A DNA stretch of 6,763 nucleotides from an uncultured Bacteroidota bacterium. Lineage in GTDB: Bacteria > Bacteroidota > Bacteroidia > Chitinophagales > Chitinophagaceae. Shown here in pieces: positions 5,917-6,763 of this stretch. The position numbers and the translations under genes are program-made. The stretch is from NCBI GenBank assembly GCA_903825065.1, contig CAIJZG010000067.1, forward strand, positions 1 through 6,763, written 5' to 3'. The notes below the pieces were generated by a model that searched no databases, was not told where the DNA came from, and was given only the letters and a program-made list of their open reading frames with translations. How positions within the stretch are numbered: the first letter of the stretch is position 1; every line of letters starts with the position of its first letter.

Positions 5917-5946
5917 TTTAGTATATACAAATTGTATATACTTTTG
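5917..5946 (+). promoter_or_regulatory. Predicted promoter of the toxin-antitoxin operon
   Basis: A perfect Bacteroidetes -7 box, TACTTTTG, lies at 5939-5946. A partial -33 box (TTT at 5917-5919) sits 19 bases upstream of it, the normal spacing. Transcription should begin around 5951-5953, only about 10 bases before the antitoxin ATG at 5961, so the leader is very short. The spacer is filled by the palindrome at 5920-5942. Confidence 0.55.
5920..5942. promoter_or_regulatory. 23-base perfect palindrome, predicted antitoxin operator
   Basis: Arms of 11 bases (AGTATATACAA and TTGTATATACT) flank a single central A. Each arm itself contains the self-complementary 8-mer GTATATAC, giving two such sites 13 bases apart, centre to centre. 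It lies 18 bases before the antitoxin start and overlaps the first two bases of the -7 box plus the base after them. Ribbon-helix-helix antitoxins usually bind such operators as paired dimers and repress their own operon, with the toxin as co-repressor. The role here is inferred from position and symmetry. Confidence 0.7.
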
Positions 5947-5960
5947 TAAAAAGATCAAAG

Positions 5961-6191
5961 ATGAAATCATTGTCATTAAAACTGGATGATAAGGTATTTA
6001 ACGATACTGAGGAAATTACAGGGGAACTTAAATTAGCCAGAAACAGATATATTAATGATGCTGTAGAGCTGTATAATCTTTTTAATAAGCGGCAATTGCT
6101 GAAGAAAAAACTAGCAAAAGAGTCTAATTTAGTTGCAAAGGATTCCATGCAAGCACTTCATGAATTCGAAAAATTGATGGATGAAAATTAA
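5961..6191 (+). CDS. Ribbon-helix-helix antitoxin of a PemK/MazF-type module
   Basis: 76 residues. The N-terminal MKSLSLKLDD has the alternating pattern of the DNA-contacting beta strand of ribbon-helix-helix proteins. It is followed by two predicted helices (about 15-26 and 29-45, with RNRYINDAVELYNLF typical of the second). The rest (46-76) is a charged helical tail of the kind that wraps the toxin (KKKLAKESNLVAKDSMQALHEFEKLMDEN in part). It should neutralise the downstream endoribonuclease and repress its own promoter through the palindrome just upstream. The ATG at 5961 gives a start exactly at the first strand. The end overlaps the toxin start by 11 bases, implying coupled translation. 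Family assignment rests on the fold pattern and neighbour, since antitoxin sequences vary widely. Confidence 0.82.
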   Translation: MKSLSLKLDDKVFNDTEEITGELKLARNRYINDAVELYNLFNKRQLLKKKLAKESNLVAKDSMQALHEFEKLMDEN

Positions 6192-6516
6192 ACAGTTTGA
6201 TATTTGGTTAGCTGATTTAAATCCTTCCAGAGGTACGGAACCAGGTAAAACAAGACCTGTAGTTATTATTCAAACTGATTTATTGAACGATAGTCATTTA
6301 TCAACTATTATCTGTCCTATTACAACTAATATTCAACCTGAAATTGAATTATTAAGAGTTCACCTCAAAAAAAATCAATTAGACAAACCTTCTGATATTT
6401 TAGTGGATCAAATCAGAGCGATTGATAATAAAAGATTACTTCAAAAAATTGGTCAACTGAATGCCTCTCAGATTCAAACTATAAAGCGGAATATTCTGGT
6501 GGTATTGGATTTGTAA
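6181..6516 (+). CDS. mazF: PemK/MazF family endoribonuclease toxin
   Basis: 111 residues, normal length for the family. The hallmark N-terminal block DIWLADLNPSRGTEPGKTRP is at 7-26, then VVIIQ at 27-31, CPITTN at 45-50 and SDILVDQIRAIDNKRL at 71-86. Arg25 and Thr48 coincide with the two catalytic residues known from Bacillus subtilis MazF, so the enzyme looks active. MazF toxins cut single-stranded mRNA at short sequence motifs and halt growth when the antitoxin is degraded. The gene overlaps the antitoxin by 11 bases in another frame, with no separate promoter visible. The specificity of cleavage cannot be read from the sequence. The nearest alternative label is PemK or NdoA, which is the same family. 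Confidence 0.95.
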   Translation: MKIKQFDIWLADLNPSRGTEPGKTRPVVIIQTDLLNDSHLSTIICPITTNIQPEIELLRVHLKKNQLDKPSDILVDQIRAIDNKRLLQKIGQLNASQIQTIKRNILVVLDL

Positions 6517-6564
6517 ATGAATTAACTTTCACTTTCCCTTTCATCTTTACTCTATATTCTTTCT

Positions 6565-6572
6565 TACATTTG
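6565..6572 (+). promoter_or_regulatory. Predicted -7 box of the dut promoter
   Basis: TACATTTG is a perfect TAnnTTTG match that ends 5 bases before the dut start codon. The upstream region is a pyrimidine-rich run (CTTTC, CTTTCC, CTTTCATCTTTAC) in which I find no clear -33 box at 19-21 bases. If used, transcription would begin at or within a few bases of the ATG, making the message leaderless or nearly so. Confidence 0.4.
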
Positions 6573-6577
6573 CTGCC

Positions 6578-6763
6578 ATGGGCAATCCTGTTTTTAATAT
6601 TATAAATCGTTCTAATAACCCTTTGCCGGAATATGCTACTTCAGGTTCTTCTGGAATGGATATCAGGGCATTTATAGAGGAGACCATTGTTTTGGCTCCG
6701 ATGCAACGTGTTTTGGTATCCACTGGTTTATTTGTTGAATTGAAGGAAGGATACGAAATTCAA
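6578..6763 (+). CDS. dut: dUTPase (deoxyuridine 5'-triphosphate nucleotidohydrolase), N-terminal part
   Basis: Only the first 62 codons fit; the frame is still open at the window edge. The protein hydrolyses dUTP to dUMP and pyrophosphate, keeping uracil out of DNA and feeding thymidylate synthesis; the active enzyme is a cytosolic trimer. The match to the trimeric family is clear: LPEYATSGSSGMDIRA at 16-31 (motif I, with Asp28), LAPMQRVLVSTGLFVEL at 39-55 and GYEIQ at 58-62, the usual lead-in to motif II. About 85 more residues are expected beyond the window, given the usual 145. The ATG at 6578 is the first in frame and matches the family's short N-terminus. It lies 61 bases after the toxin stop codon and probably has its own promoter. 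As a conserved housekeeping gene it likely marks the right border of the accessory stretch. Confidence 0.93.
   Translation, partial: MGNPVFNIINRSNNPLPEYATSGSSGMDIRAFIEETIVLAPMQRVLVSTGLFVELKEGYEIQ

Noticed and set aside
5698..6148. Minus-strand open frames of 92 and 76 codons opposite the methyltransferase end and the antitoxin
   Set aside because: They are antisense to clearly coding sequence, cross the repeat and palindrome, and show no recognisable domain.

Overview
The window looks like a chromosomal piece of a Bacteroidota (Bacteroidetes) genome, possibly a Chitinophaga/Sphingobacteria-type organism. The evidence is AT-rich DNA, genes with no Shine-Dalgarno sequences, several good matches to the Bacteroidetes -7 promoter box (TAnnTTTG), and dispersed 'GATGACGCGGAT / GGATTTACGCGGATTTT' intergenic repeats of a kind I associate with this phylum. 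Species cannot be told from the sequence.

Layout, left to right. (1) Positions 1-245 hold a degenerate dispersed repeat, a possible C-terminal remnant of a lost gene, and a block of spaced GCGC boxes leading into a large Fic-domain gene (246-1808, +). Similar repeat units lie on both sides of that gene (35-61 and 1824-1850). (2) Positions 1809-2027 are a non-coding convergent region with stacked inverted repeats and three tandem units of 43-44 bases. (3) Three minus-strand genes follow, read from 4774 down to 2028: a class I SAM-dependent methyltransferase related to CmcI/Methyltransf_24, a sugar-nucleotide epimerase of the CDP-paratose 2-epimerase-like group, and a second SAM methyltransferase of the Methyltransf_23/11 type. 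(4) A third SAM methyltransferase with a hydrophobic N-terminal segment is divergent from these (4900-5850, +). (5) After another dispersed repeat (5864-5906) comes a two-gene toxin-antitoxin operon (5961-6516, +), with a ribbon-helix-helix antitoxin and a PemK/MazF endoribonuclease, preceded by a perfect 23-base palindrome set inside its predicted promoter. (6) The right edge carries the first 62 codons of dut (dUTPase), a core housekeeping gene.

How the parts fit. The three methyltransferases and the epimerase look like the sugar-modifying edge of a surface polysaccharide or glycan cluster. No glycosyltransferase, flippase or polymerase is visible, so that cluster probably continues elsewhere or acts on a glycan made elsewhere. 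The Fic gene and the toxin-antitoxin pair look like accessory genes placed at the two ends of the glycan genes, each next to a copy of the same repeat family, with dut marking the return to core genome. By eye, both accessory genes are more AT-rich than the glycan genes. No CRISPR array, transposase, rRNA or tRNA is visible, and I see no clearly new multi-gene system. The most interesting signals are the toxin-antitoxin operator/promoter overlap, the spaced GCGC module running through the fic start codon, the epimerase with Phe where the catalytic Tyr is expected, and the repeats bracketing the Fic gene.
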